Source: Actinomadura physcomitrii (lineage in GTDB: Bacteria > Actinomycetota > Actinomycetes > Streptosporangiales > Streptosporangiaceae). Taken from it: a stretch of DNA of 64,000 nucleotides. The DNA is taken from contig NZ_WBMS02000032.1 of the NCBI RefSeq assembly GCF_008923205.2, forward strand, positions 35,827 to 99,826. The letters are read 5' to 3'. The notes beneath the pieces were generated by a model. That model was not told where the DNA came from and ran no database searches. It worked only from the letters and a program-made list of their open reading frames with translations. Shown piece after piece: positions 1 through 9,035 of the stretch (position 1 is the stretch's first letter; each line of letters begins with the position of its first letter). Both the position numbers and the translations under genes were made by a program.

Positions 1-80
<80 letters not shown>

Positions 81-191
81 ACCCCAACGAACCTGCCGGA
101 CGCGATGGTGCGGGGCGGGCCGTCCCGGCAGGGGTGTGGACGGCCCGCCGTGGCTTGGTCTCGTGGGAAGCGGGGGACAGTTGAGGGACGG

Positions 192-518
192 TCAGCGGGA
201 CGCGCGGGCGGCGTCCACGGCACTGCGCAGAGCCGCACGGGTCACCAGCAGGACGGGCCCGTCCGGGTCCTTGCTGTCCCGCACCGCAACAGCGTCCGCC
301 ACCGCCCCGGCCGCGTCCGCCAATTCGACGCACTCTCCGCCGTTCGGTCCGCTGTGTGTGCTCCTGTGCCAGGCGAGCCCGGCCAACTCCACGCACTCAG
401 CCGCGTTCGAAGCGCTGTGCGCGCTCTTACGCCACGCAAGCCCGGCCAGCTCGATGCAGTTGCCGCCGTTGGAAGCGCTGTAGCTGCTCTTGCGCCACCT
501 CATGTGTGTCAGGTCCAT
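192..518 (-). CDS. DUF397 protein with triplicated N-terminal module
   Basis: A 108-residue DUF397 protein, the small partner usually encoded beside XRE-DUF5753 regulators in actinomycetes. DUF397 proteins in whiJ-like loci are thought to antagonise or modulate the partner regulator. The family's short N-terminal motif (W-R-K-S-S-x-S ... C-I/V-E-L-A) occurs three times in a row from residue 8, each copy 21 residues long. It is followed by one copy of the usual C-terminal strand motif (AVRDSKDPDGPVLLVT). The start at 518 has AGGAG just upstream and overlaps the end of the preceding XRE gene by 10 bases, so the two are translationally coupled. The triplication is unusual, since most members have one copy. 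Confidence 0.88.
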   Translation of the reverse strand: MDLTHMRWRKSSYSASNGGNCIELAGLAWRKSAHSASNAAECVELAGLAWHRSTHSGPNGGECVELADAAGAVADAVAVRDSKDPDGPVLLVTRAALRSAVDAARASR

Positions 519-1318
519 TTCTCCTGGGCCACCTTCCTGATCAGCTCGCGAGACATGTCTTCTGTGAGAGCGCGCGAGCGGAGCGCGACAAGCGTTCGTG
601 CCAGCGCGGACAGGTCTGTGGGGTCGTCGGTGGTGATGGCGCGTATGGCCGTCTCGACATACGCGACCTCGCTTCGATCGTCCATCGTCGCGACCACGAA
701 AGCACCTGTGTTGCCGTCATGCTCGCCGCTTGTCAACACTACTTGAACCGTGACGTTGGGCAACATGCTGAGCTCTATGAGGTGCTCGAGCTGTTCCCGC
801 ATCGTCTCGGCCGTGCCGACCGGGCGGTAGAGAGACTGCTCGTCGATGAGGAGGACGAGGGTAGGCGGGACGTCCTCCTCACTCCTCGTGATGATCGCTT
901 GGCGGTCGATACGGGCGTCGGCAGCGTCCTGGTTCTGATGCAGGATCGCCAGTGCGTAAGCCGGTGTCTGCGCCAAGCCAGGGATCAGGGAGTGTTCCCA
1001 GCAGACGAGCATGGCCGCATCGGACTCGACTGCGGGCCAGTCGAACCAGACGGGGACTGGGTGACCGTTGCGATTGAGGTCGAGCCAGAGCTTGATCAGC
1101 GCTCCGTCGGCCTCGAGCATCCGATCGACCGCTTCGACGAAGGCCCGGGTGGCGCGCCTGGTGCCGTTCTCGATACGACTCACCTGCGCCTTGCTGATGT
1201 TCGTGCGATCAGCGATGGACTGTTGCGTGATGCCCTTCGCCTCCCGCATCCTGCGCAGCTGACCGCCAAAAGCGATCAGCGCCGGGGACTCCTTGGGACG
1301 TTGCCGTCGTGGGGGCAT
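509..1318 (-). CDS. XRE-family regulator with DUF5753 (Scr1/WhiJ-like)
   Basis: A 269-residue DNA-binding protein. An N-terminal helix-turn-helix (about residues 20-75: GGQLRRMREAKGITQQSIADR then SKAQVSRIENG) is followed by the DUF5753 ligand- or partner-binding domain, recognisable by its PGLAQTPAYA and VVLTSG segments. This class controls development and metabolism in streptomycetes (whiJ family). An upstream in-frame start exists at 1441, but 1318 is preferred because GGGAGAGG precedes it and because 1441 would overlap the promoter of the divergent ATPase gene. Downstream it overlaps the DUF397 gene. The divergent neighbour at 1462 completes the regulator / DUF397 / ATPase trio. Confidence 0.88.
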   Translation of the reverse strand: MPPRRQRPKESPALIAFGGQLRRMREAKGITQQSIADRTNISKAQVSRIENGTRRATRAFVEAVDRMLEADGALIKLWLDLNRNGHPVPVWFDWPAVESDAAMLVCWEHSLIPGLAQTPAYALAILHQNQDAADARIDRQAIITRSEEDVPPTLVLLIDEQSLYRPVGTAETMREQLEHLIELSMLPNVTVQVVLTSGEHDGNTGAFVVATMDDRSEVAYVETAIRAITTDDPTDLSALARTLVALRSRALTEDMSRELIRKVAQEKWT

Positions 1319-1461
1319 GACCGCGATGTTTCCTCTCCCTGGTACCTCACCAGGACTGGCGTCTTGTTTCCAGTCGTCACCAAGACGATCCGGTAACACC
1401 ACGATACCTCGGAACCTTGCTAGTTGTGTTGTATTCGCCACACACAGTGAGGAGAGCGATC

Positions 1462-1860
1462 ATGGGCGAGGCGGCGCGGCGGGAGAACGAGATGGTGGTG
1501 AAGCACGACCTCACGGTCGTCGCCGAGGTGCGGCGGTTCGTGCGGCTGGTCACCGGCCAGTGGGACATGGACGACTTCATCCCGTGCCTGGTGGCCAGCG
1601 AACTCGTCACCAACGCCCTGCGCTACGCGTCCGCGTCCGACGACGACGTGACGTTCCGGATCGGACGCACCGACGACGGCGCGCTGTGGATGGAGGTCCA
1701 GGACGCGACCTGCGACCTGCCGTGCATGCAGCGCGCCGACACCATCAGCGAGGCCGGACGCGGCCTGTTCATCGTCGACCAGTTCTGCCGCTGCTGGGGC
1801 GTCCGGCCGCTGGCCGGCAACACCGGCAAGGTCGTCTTCGCCGTCCTGAACGCGGCGTGA
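1462..1860 (+). CDS. Anti-sigma-factor-like ATP-binding protein (HATPase, RsbW/AbaA type)
   Basis: A 132-residue single-domain GHKL ATPase of the kind that acts as an anti-sigma factor or serine kinase in actinomycetes. The N box is visible as ASELVTNALRYA (about residues 47-58) and the G1-like region as EAGRGLFIVDQF (about residues 98-109). The start has GGAGAG at 1451-1456, five bases upstream. It is divergent from the XRE-DUF5753 gene, with about 140 bp between the two starts. This gene set (XRE, DUF397, ATPase) is a recurrent actinobacterial regulatory module. Its sigma-factor or protein target is not in this window. Confidence 0.85.
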   Translation: MGEAARRENEMVVKHDLTVVAEVRRFVRLVTGQWDMDDFIPCLVASELVTNALRYASASDDDVTFRIGRTDDGALWMEVQDATCDLPCMQRADTISEAGRGLFIVDQFCRCWGVRPLAGNTGKVVFAVLNAA

Positions 1861-1866
1861 AGAGCT

Positions 1867-1901
1867 GCGGAGGGGCGGCGTCCTCCCGTCCGCCCCTCCG
1901 C
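1867..1901. terminator. Bidirectional hairpin terminator
   Basis: Perfect 12-bp stem, GCGGAGGGGCGG at 1867-1878 pairing with 1890-1901, with an 11-base loop. It lies between the convergent ends of the ATPase gene (stop at 1860) and the kinase gene (stop at 1933). No U-tract follows, as is common for actinobacterial terminators. Confidence 0.75.
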
Positions 1902-1932
1902 TCTGGCGCGGCCGCCGTGACCGAGCGCGCGG

Positions 1933-3501
1933 TCACCGGGACATGCGGATGCGGGTGAGGATGTCGGCGATCTCGCGGGTGTGATCGTCGTCGGGCCCGT
2001 TGATGACGAGGTGGTCTTGGTAGAGGGGCTCGAAGATGTTCTCGGCGGCGGTCTGGTCGTCGGCGGACAGCAGGAGCATGCCGATGCTGTACCGGATGTC
2101 GAGGGCGAGTTCGCTGGCGTGGCTGCCGGCGGCGGCGACGTCGTCGAGGAGGCGGCGGAACTGGTCGAGCGCGACGGTGTTCTGGCCGAGGTTCGCGCGG
2201 CATTGGGCCGCGTAGCGGCGGGACTGCAAGGCGCGGTCGCCGGCCGGTCCGGCCGTGCGGGCATAGGCGTCGGCGAGGGCGTCGAACTCGGGGAGGGCCG
2301 TGCGCGCGTCTCCGCCGAGGAACAGGATCAGCGCGCGGTGGAAACGCAGTTTGAGCAGGTCGGGGCTTTCGGAGCCGAGCATTCGCGCGGCCGGTCCGAT
2401 GACCGCTTCGACGACGTCGGCCGCCTGCGCGTACCGGTCGGAGACGAGCAGGTCGGTGGAGCGCTTGAGCGCGTCGTCGATGGCGAGCCGGAGCTGGGTC
2501 GGGGGCGTGGTCGGCGCCTGCGGCACGGTCGGCGGCGCCGGGACGGGAGGGGGCCGGCGACGCGTGCGCGGGTGGGGCGCGTTCGGCTGCCGGTACAGGA
2601 GTGTCGGGTCGGGCATCGCGCCGAGGCGCCGGCTCGTGGGAAGCGCCGGAGACCCGGCCGTCGGGAGGAACGGGAGCAGGCGCTCGTAGACGGCGTAGGC
2701 GTCGGCGGGGCGCTGTTCGGGCTGCTTGGCCAGCAGGTCCAGGACGAGCCGCTCCAGGTCCGGCGGAACGTCCGGACGCAGCTCGGTCAGCGGCGTCGGG
2801 TCCCTGGTGATGTGCTGCTTCCACAGGGCGTACTGGCTGGTGCCATCGAAGACGGGCGTGCCCGACAGCAGTTCGTGCAGGACGCAGCCCAGCCCGTACA
2901 GGTCGCTCTGCGGGGTCACCTGCGCGGCGTTGACCTGTTCGGGGGACATGTACCGGCTGGTGCCCACCGGGATGCCCGTGACGGTGATCCTGGTGACGTC
3001 GCGGCGGAGGATCGCGGCGATGCCGAAGTCGAGGACCTTGACGGTTCCGTCATAGGTGACGAGGACGTTGTCGGGTTTCAGGTCGCGGTGCACGACCGGG
3101 ATCGCGTGCGCGTGCGACAGGACGGTGGCGATCTGCGCGCCGGTCGCGGCGGCCCAGGCGACCGGCGGCGGGTCGGCGCGGTCGATGTAGGAGCGCAGGT
3201 TCCTGCCCTCGATGTACTGCATCACCAGGTAGAGGCGGTCCGCGGAGTCGGCGTCCAGGACCGCGTCGTACACCTGCGGAACGCCGTGGTGCTGGATGCG
3301 GGCGGTGATGCGCGCCTCGCGGCGGAACCGTTCGGCCAGGTCGGCGATGTGCTCCGGGGACAGCATCATGTCGGGGCGGATGGCCTTGACGGCGATCTCG
3401 CGGTCCAGCACCGAGTCGTAGCCGCGCCAGATCGTGCCCATGCCCCCGGCGCCGATCTCCTCGATCAGTTCATAGCGGTCGGCAATGGTCCTGACCGGCA
3501 T
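1933..3501 (-). CDS. Soluble Ser/Thr protein kinase with C-terminal TPR-like region
   Basis: A 522-residue Hanks-type kinase. The glycine loop (GAGGMGTIWRG) begins near residue 16. The ATP lysine is in IAVKAI, the catalytic loop is HRDLKPDNV, the metal-binding motif is DFG, and the activation-segment end is GTSRYMSPEQ, so all catalytic residues are present. A proline-rich linker (about residues 300-345) leads to a helical region with TPR-like spacing (about residues 355-515). No transmembrane helix is visible, so it should be cytosolic, unlike PknB-type PASTA receptors. The start at 3501 is chosen over 3570 because GGAG precedes it and the kinase domain begins right after it. Substrates are unknown. 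Confidence 0.88.
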   Translation of the reverse strand: MPVRTIADRYELIEEIGAGGMGTIWRGYDSVLDREIAVKAIRPDMMLSPEHIADLAERFRREARITARIQHHGVPQVYDAVLDADSADRLYLVMQYIEGRNLRSYIDRADPPPVAWAAATGAQIATVLSHAHAIPVVHRDLKPDNVLVTYDGTVKVLDFGIAAILRRDVTRITVTGIPVGTSRYMSPEQVNAAQVTPQSDLYGLGCVLHELLSGTPVFDGTSQYALWKQHITRDPTPLTELRPDVPPDLERLVLDLLAKQPEQRPADAYAVYERLLPFLPTAGSPALPTSRRLGAMPDPTLLYRQPNAPHPRTRRRPPPVPAPPTVPQAPTTPPTQLRLAIDDALKRSTDLLVSDRYAQAADVVEAVIGPAARMLGSESPDLLKLRFHRALILFLGGDARTALPEFDALADAYARTAGPAGDRALQSRRYAAQCRANLGQNTVALDQFRRLLDDVAAAGSHASELALDIRYSIGMLLLSADDQTAAENIFEPLYQDHLVINGPDDDHTREIADILTRIRMSR

Positions 3502-3613
3502 CCTTGCTCCGCGTGCGCTCGCCCCTGTCCGAAGTGGCCAGTTTCGCGGTGGCGGAGATCGGCTGTCCACCCGACCGCCGATTCGTTCGGCGGACGGCCG
3601 GGCGGGCGAGTGA

Positions 3614-6600
3614 TCAGGCGACGCCGGCCTGTTCGCGCAGCATTTGCCATGCCGCGCGGCGGGCGCGGCTGTTCAGGGACGACTTGAATTCGGGGTCCGA
3701 GCCGAAGTACTTCTCCCCGAGGGTGGCCATGGTGTCGACGCGGTCCATCATCTTCTGCTCGAATTCCGGGTCGAAGACGATCGCGAAGTTTTCCAGGTCA
3801 TTGGCGACCGCGGCCTGTTTGACCTTCTGCACGGCCATCGTCTCCTCGACCACCGGCAGGACGTCCGCTTCGGTGAGGTTGCTGCCGTGCTTGGCGTTGA
3901 ACCTCTCGATCAGCTCGGCCAGCAGCGACTTCTCCGGTTCCTTGGCGCCGCCGGCGCCGTCCCCGAAGCCCTTCACCACCGCGGCGCCCTCGGCGGCGAG
4001 GCCGAGGTCGTGCTCGCCGGTCCTTTCCACCCGCATGTGGCTGAGGTCGACCTCGCCGATGTCGACGCCGCCGTCCGCGCGGCGGGGCAGCCGGTTGAGC
4101 AGGTGCCGCCCGTAGAGGTGGAGGCGTTCGAGTTCGGCGTCGCGGTACGGGACGATCTGCGACAGGAACCCGTACTTGCGCACGTAGTCGTTGAGGTTGG
4201 CGCGAAAGTCCTCGGCGATCTCGTGGTCGTCGTCGTCCTCGCTGTCGATCAGCGCGGTGAACCTCTCGACGGCCGGGTTCAGCAGCCGGTACAGCTCGGC
4301 GTGCAGCTTCTCCCAGCGCGCGGCCGAACCGCCCGCCTTCTCCTCGGCTTCGAGATACGCGCGCGCGAACTCGTCCATTTCCGCGTCGGCGAGGATCTGC
4401 GCCGACATGACCCGGCTCTGCGCGGTGTAGAGGAGGTTCGGGTCTGACGGAAGCGTCATCGCGTCTTCGTAGTACGGGCGGAACGCGTCCTGGACGTCCT
4501 CGGCGTCGTTGACGAAGTCGACGATCGCCAGGTCCGTCTGGCTCTTGCGGTCGGCGGTCCGGTTGAGCCGCGACAGCGTCTGGACGGCCGAGATCCCCAG
4601 CAGCTTCTTGTTCACGTACATCGTCGTCAGCAACGGCTGGTCGAAGCCGGTCTGGTACTTCTCGGCGACGACGAGGATCCGGTACTCGGGCTTTCCGCGC
4701 CCACCCGTCTGCGTGGTGAGGTCGTCGGCCCGCGTGTACGCGAACGCCTTGGGCAGAGCGCTCTCCGGCAGGCCGCCGTTCTCCTTCGACTCGGTGATCT
4801 CTTCCTTCTCGTACGTCAGCGAGCCGGAGAACGCGACGAGGACGCCGATGCCGTAGCCCATATCGTCGATGTGCTGCTTGATCGCGCGCGACATCTGCAC
4901 GGCGCTCTTGCGCGAGGCCGTCACCACCATCGCCTTGGCCCGCCCGCCGAGCCGCCCCTGCGTGTGCGCGCGGAAGTGCTCAACGATGATCTTCGCGTGC
5001 TGCGCGACGGTCGAGGGATGCATCACCGCATAGCGCGCCAGTTGCGCGTTCGCCTTGGACTGGTCGACTTCGCGGTCATCGGGGTTGTTGTTGACGAGCT
5101 TCCAGTACGTGCCGTACGTGACGTAGTTGCGCAGCGGGTCGAGGATGAAGCCCTCCTCGATCGCCTGCCGCATCGAGTACGTGTGGAACGGCCGGTACGT
5201 CGGCTTGCCGTCGACGGTTTCCAGCGTCCCGAACAGCTCCAGCGTCTTGCTCTTCGGCGTCGCCGTGAACGCGAAGTACGAGAGGTTGGACGCCTGCGAG
5301 CGCTGCTCGGCCTTGCGCTCCAGCTTCGCTTCGACCGTCGTGGTGCCCTCGTCCTCGTCGTCGGCGTCCAAGCCCAGGTCGCGGAGCGCGGCCTTGACCG
5401 CCGTCGCCGCGTCCCCGGACTGCGACGAGTGCGCCTCGTCCACGACGATCGCGAACCGGTGCCCGGCGATCTCGGTCGGGTTGCGCTTCAGGAAGTCGAT
5501 CAGCGCCGGGAACGTCTGCAGCGTCACCGTGATGATCTTTCCGGACTGCTGCGACAGCGCCTTGGCGAGCTGCTCGGACTTCGCGCCGATCCGCTCGTCG
5601 ATCTTCACCACGAGCCCGGCCGTCTGCTCGAAGACGCCGATCGTCTCCCGCAACTGGGAGTCCAGGTTCCGCCGGTCGGTGATGACGATGACCTTGTCGA
5701 ACACCGGCGTCCCCGGCTCGACACCATTCGCGATCGCCTCCGGCGCCAGCTCCGCCGCGTTCACAGGCGTGTGCAGCGACGACAGCCGGTGCGCCAGCCA
5801 CGCGATCGTGTTCGACTTGCCCGAGCCGGCGGACGCCATCACCAGGTAGTTGTGCCCGGCCCCGTAACGAGCCGCGTGCGCGGTGAGCTTCTTGACCACG
5901 TCCCATTGGTGGTAACGCGGGAAGATCAGCGTCGTGCTCGTCCGGCCGCCGGTGCTCTTGGTCTTCTGCTCGTGGACGAACCGCTGGAGCATGTCCAACC
6001 AGGTGTCCGGCTCCCAGATCCGCGTCCACAGGTAGGAAGTGGCGTACGTCCCCGGCTCGACCGGCGCCGGGTTGCCCGCCCCGCCGGACCGTCCCGGCCC
6101 CTCGGACCCGGTGTTGAACGGCAGGAACCGCGTCTTCCCGCCCCGCAACTGCGTCGCGACGAACACCAGATCGGGATCGACGCAGAAGTTCGCCACCACC
6201 CGATGCCGGAAGATCAGCTCGCTCGGGTCGCGGTCGCTGCGGTACTGCTCCTTCGCCTGCTCCACGCCCTGCCCGGTCAGCGGATTCTTCAACTCGGCCG
6301 TCGCGACCGGAATCCCGTTGACGAACAGCGCCAGGTCGAGCCGGTTCCCCTTGTCGGCCTGCTTGGTCGCGTACTCCAGCTCCCGGACGACCGTCAGCCG
6401 GTTCGCCCGGTACTCGTCCAGGACGGAGTCGTCCAGCACAAGGTTCGGCTTGAAGTACGCGAGACGGATCAGGACACCCCGGTCCTTCACGCCCTTGCGC
6501 AGGACGGTGAGCACCCCGTCCTCAGCGATCGCCTTGTCGAGCCGCCTCGCGAACCCGACCTGCGCCGCCTCGGTCTCGCCCCCGTAGAGCATGACGAGCC

Positions 6601-6766
6601 GTTCCCAGTCGTCGCCCTGGGTGTCCCCGATGAACGTGAAGAGCTGTCGCGTATCGAGCCCGAGTTCCGCCCGGTAGTCGCGCGGATCGCCCGCTTCCCA
6701 TCCGCGTTCGAGCATCGCCGCGACGATCGCGTCCCCGAACGCCTTTTCGTCATGCACAGGACTCAT
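3614..6766 (-). CDS. hsdR: Type I restriction enzyme, R subunit (HsdR)
   Basis: A 1050-residue motor and nuclease subunit of a type I restriction-modification enzyme, which translocates and cuts unmethylated DNA. The N-terminal nuclease core is visible (D ... VATAELKNP, about residues 155-175). The helicase part follows: Walker A MASAGSGKSNT near residue 312, DEAH-type motif VVDEAHSSQSG near 445, TATP motif FAFTATPKSKT near 500, and C-terminal RecA motifs through LSRLNRT near 735. The length is normal for the family. It is the last gene of the defence operon, starting five bases after the AIPR stop codon, and needs HsdM and HsdS upstream to work. Confidence 0.95.
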   Translation of the reverse strand: MSPVHDEKAFGDAIVAAMLERGWEAGDPRDYRAELGLDTRQLFTFIGDTQGDDWERLVMLYGGETEAAQVGFARRLDKAIAEDGVLTVLRKGVKDRGVLIRLAYFKPNLVLDDSVLDEYRANRLTVVRELEYATKQADKGNRLDLALFVNGIPVATAELKNPLTGQGVEQAKEQYRSDRDPSELIFRHRVVANFCVDPDLVFVATQLRGGKTRFLPFNTGSEGPGRSGGAGNPAPVEPGTYATSYLWTRIWEPDTWLDMLQRFVHEQKTKSTGGRTSTTLIFPRYHQWDVVKKLTAHAARYGAGHNYLVMASAGSGKSNTIAWLAHRLSSLHTPVNAAELAPEAIANGVEPGTPVFDKVIVITDRRNLDSQLRETIGVFEQTAGLVVKIDERIGAKSEQLAKALSQQSGKIITVTLQTFPALIDFLKRNPTEIAGHRFAIVVDEAHSSQSGDAATAVKAALRDLGLDADDEDEGTTTVEAKLERKAEQRSQASNLSYFAFTATPKSKTLELFGTLETVDGKPTYRPFHTYSMRQAIEEGFILDPLRNYVTYGTYWKLVNNNPDDREVDQSKANAQLARYAVMHPSTVAQHAKIIVEHFRAHTQGRLGGRAKAMVVTASRKSAVQMSRAIKQHIDDMGYGIGVLVAFSGSLTYEKEEITESKENGGLPESALPKAFAYTRADDLTTQTGGRGKPEYRILVVAEKYQTGFDQPLLTTMYVNKKLLGISAVQTLSRLNRTADRKSQTDLAIVDFVNDAEDVQDAFRPYYEDAMTLPSDPNLLYTAQSRVMSAQILADAEMDEFARAYLEAEEKAGGSAARWEKLHAELYRLLNPAVERFTALIDSEDDDDHEIAEDFRANLNDYVRKYGFLSQIVPYRDAELERLHLYGRHLLNRLPRRADGGVDIGEVDLSHMRVERTGEHDLGLAAEGAAVVKGFGDGAGGAKEPEKSLLAELIERFNAKHGSNLTEADVLPVVEETMAVQKVKQAAVANDLENFAIVFDPEFEQKMMDRVDTMATLGEKYFGSDPEFKSSLNSRARRAAWQMLREQAGVA

Positions 6767-6771
6767 GCTTT

Positions 6772-8901
6772 TCAGCCTTCCTCGTCGCGATCGAAGATCT
6801 CAACGGCCAGGTCCCAGAGCGACTTGTCCCCGTACCACCATCGCCTCGGCCCCTGCACGGACACGGGCGAACGCTCGTAACCCGCGAGTTCCCAAATGTG
6901 CGTGACGAGGCCCGTCGGCGAGTACACCTTCCCGTCGTACGCCCACAGCAGGCAGTTGCGGCGATCGTTCACCCAGGAGGCCGTTCTCCGGCGTTCGTCC
7001 TCGGCGAGCCATCCCTCCACCGCCTGGATTTCACCGCTGCTCTCGGGCCGGTAGACCACCCGAGCACCGTCAGCGAGGGCCCGTGCACTGACCAAGGTCG
7101 GGACGGCGTTCGGGCGGCGCTGCCGGCGCGGATTGCGTCTGGGCGGCAGATAGTCGTCCGGAAGGGCCGGGACGGTCCTTCCGTGCCGCACGTCGTCCAC
7201 CACCAGCGCCGCGAGGTCCTTGCATCTCGTCTCGTTCGTGAACGTCGCGCTGAGGAAGGAGTTCGGACCGTACTCGGCGTCGACGTGGAAGATGAGCCAC
7301 GACAGCACGCCGTCCACCAGTTCTGGGATGCGCGCCAGCATCGCCTCCTCATCGAAGCCGAACTCGTCGATTTCTTCGAGGTCGAGAAGCTGGAACACCA
7401 GATGCGTGATGAGAAGCTCGCCGCGCCTCGTCATGTCCGCGGCGCGCCCATAGAGTTCCTTGCGCTTCGTCTCCAGCGCGGCGCCGACGGCACGCCGCGC
7501 CAGGACGAGGCGCCAGATCCGGTGCGCCGTCGGCTGCTCGCCGAACAGCCGAGGGTAGGCGCCGCTCGATCCGCGTTCCCACAGCGTGTCGGTTCCCTGA
7601 CCGGCCCGTACGGCAAGCTCGGGCGACCGGTGCGCGCAGGCGAGTGCGACCGCCGCGTGCTCGACGGAGCATCCCGCGTCCGGCGACGGGTCCGGCTCTC
7701 CCCGCTTGAAGACGTAGAGCTTCCCCAGCGACAGCAGGAAGTCCTCGCGAATCTGCGCCTGCGTGCCGTCCAGCGCGATGAAGTCGCGCTGCGAGACGTC
7801 GTTCTGCGTGTTCGTCGTCTCGGTGATCTTCTTCGCGTAGGCCGGGCGGTCCCGCCCCAGGGAGTACGCGCGGACGGTCACGTCCGCTTCCTCGACGCGC
7901 TCCTCGTCCTTCTTCATCGCCTCGTGGATGGCGGACACGGTCTGCGCGCCGTTGACCACGCTGACGCCCTTCATCGCCAGCCGGACGGGCTCGTCGGGCC
8001 GGCGCCGTCCGAGCCAATGCGGCTCGATGCTGTCGCACAGCACCGTGATGCCGTTGTTGAAGTACCAGAAATTCTCCGGCTCGTTGAGCAGCGTCTCCTT
8101 GATACCGCTGTTGATGCGGGTCAGCCCCAGCGACTTGCGGACGTTCTGCTCGTACAGGGAGTCGCCATGGTCGCTGAACCATTGGGCGACATCGCGGACG
8201 GCAACGGTCCCCTGCCATGCCTCGAAGGGAGTATCGCGCTTGATCCATCCCGACATCGTGGCTTCGACGTCGATCGGAGCAGGCGCCAAGTCCTGGCGAA
8301 GCCGCCGATGGAAATCCGCATCACCGACGACCTTGTAATCGAGCATCGGCCCCCGGTGGTTGAATTCCTCGCGGGCGCGATCGAAGACATCCTGCGCGGC
8401 CTTCGACAGCACGGCCGGACCCATCACCGCGACGACCAAGGTGATCTGCAACCGAGGGTCGCCCATGGCAACGTCGAGCTGCCCCTTGAAAGGGTCGAAC
8501 CTGTCGTTGAAGGTGTCCTCGAACTGGCGCCGCTCGATCAGCCGCAGGCCCTCGATGAACTTCAGGGCCTCCCCCAGGTCCATCTTCCCTTTGCCCGCGT
8601 CGCTCCACTTCGCCTGGACGAGCCAGACATGACGCGACGTCTCGTCCACCGCAACGGCGTCGATGCCCTGATCGTTCTCACCGTCGATGACGGCAAGACC
8701 CGCATCTTTGTATTCGCATCCGATCACCAGGCGGACCGCCGAAGCCGCCAGGGCTCGAGACAGGAACCGCTGCTCCCAGGCGTCGCCCCGATACCCCTTC
8801 AGATCCTCGTCGTAGATCAAACCCTTGTAGTCCCGGAGCAGCGCCTGCCGGACCTGCTGCACCTGCACGGGAATGCGGGCTCCCTCATGCGTCGAAGTCA
8901 T
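6772..8901 (-). CDS. AIPR family protein (abortive phage infection)
   Basis: A 709-residue protein of the AIPR (PF10592) family, members of which are linked to abortive phage resistance. The family core is seen in FWYFNNGITVLCD (about residues 268-280) and VNGAQTVSAI (about 305-315). The N-terminal part carries a possible nuclease-like core (GENDQGIDAVAVD ... WLVQAKW, residues about 73-100), resembling the D-x(n)-(E/Q)xK pattern of PD-(D/E)xK enzymes. That assignment is my inference. The C-terminal 130 residues resemble no domain I know. It sits between hsdS and hsdR, five bases before hsdR, so it is probably co-expressed with the restriction system and adds a second layer of defence. Confidence 0.85.
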   Translation of the reverse strand: MTSTHEGARIPVQVQQVRQALLRDYKGLIYDEDLKGYRGDAWEQRFLSRALAASAVRLVIGCEYKDAGLAVIDGENDQGIDAVAVDETSRHVWLVQAKWSDAGKGKMDLGEALKFIEGLRLIERRQFEDTFNDRFDPFKGQLDVAMGDPRLQITLVVAVMGPAVLSKAAQDVFDRAREEFNHRGPMLDYKVVGDADFHRRLRQDLAPAPIDVEATMSGWIKRDTPFEAWQGTVAVRDVAQWFSDHGDSLYEQNVRKSLGLTRINSGIKETLLNEPENFWYFNNGITVLCDSIEPHWLGRRRPDEPVRLAMKGVSVVNGAQTVSAIHEAMKKDEERVEEADVTVRAYSLGRDRPAYAKKITETTNTQNDVSQRDFIALDGTQAQIREDFLLSLGKLYVFKRGEPDPSPDAGCSVEHAAVALACAHRSPELAVRAGQGTDTLWERGSSGAYPRLFGEQPTAHRIWRLVLARRAVGAALETKRKELYGRAADMTRRGELLITHLVFQLLDLEEIDEFGFDEEAMLARIPELVDGVLSWLIFHVDAEYGPNSFLSATFTNETRCKDLAALVVDDVRHGRTVPALPDDYLPPRRNPRRQRRPNAVPTLVSARALADGARVVYRPESSGEIQAVEGWLAEDERRRTASWVNDRRNCLLWAYDGKVYSPTGLVTHIWELAGYERSPVSVQGPRRWWYGDKSLWDLAVEIFDRDEEG

Positions 8902-9035
8902 CGATCCCTCGCCCTTCCGGCATTTACCACCCGGTCACCAGCATCGGCGACTAGTATCACGCGGAAGGGGCGTTTCGCCCTGGCGAATTCGGCTCAATGG
9001 CCACTCCAGGCCACGCCCGCCCCGCCTCCGCGCCC

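Noticed and set aside
1981..3687. Long plus-strand frame opposite the Ser/Thr kinase gene, and similar long frames opposite hsdR, hsdM and the AIPR gene
   Set aside because: Shadow frames. The minus-strand proteins have full sets of family motifs and good ribosome-binding sites.
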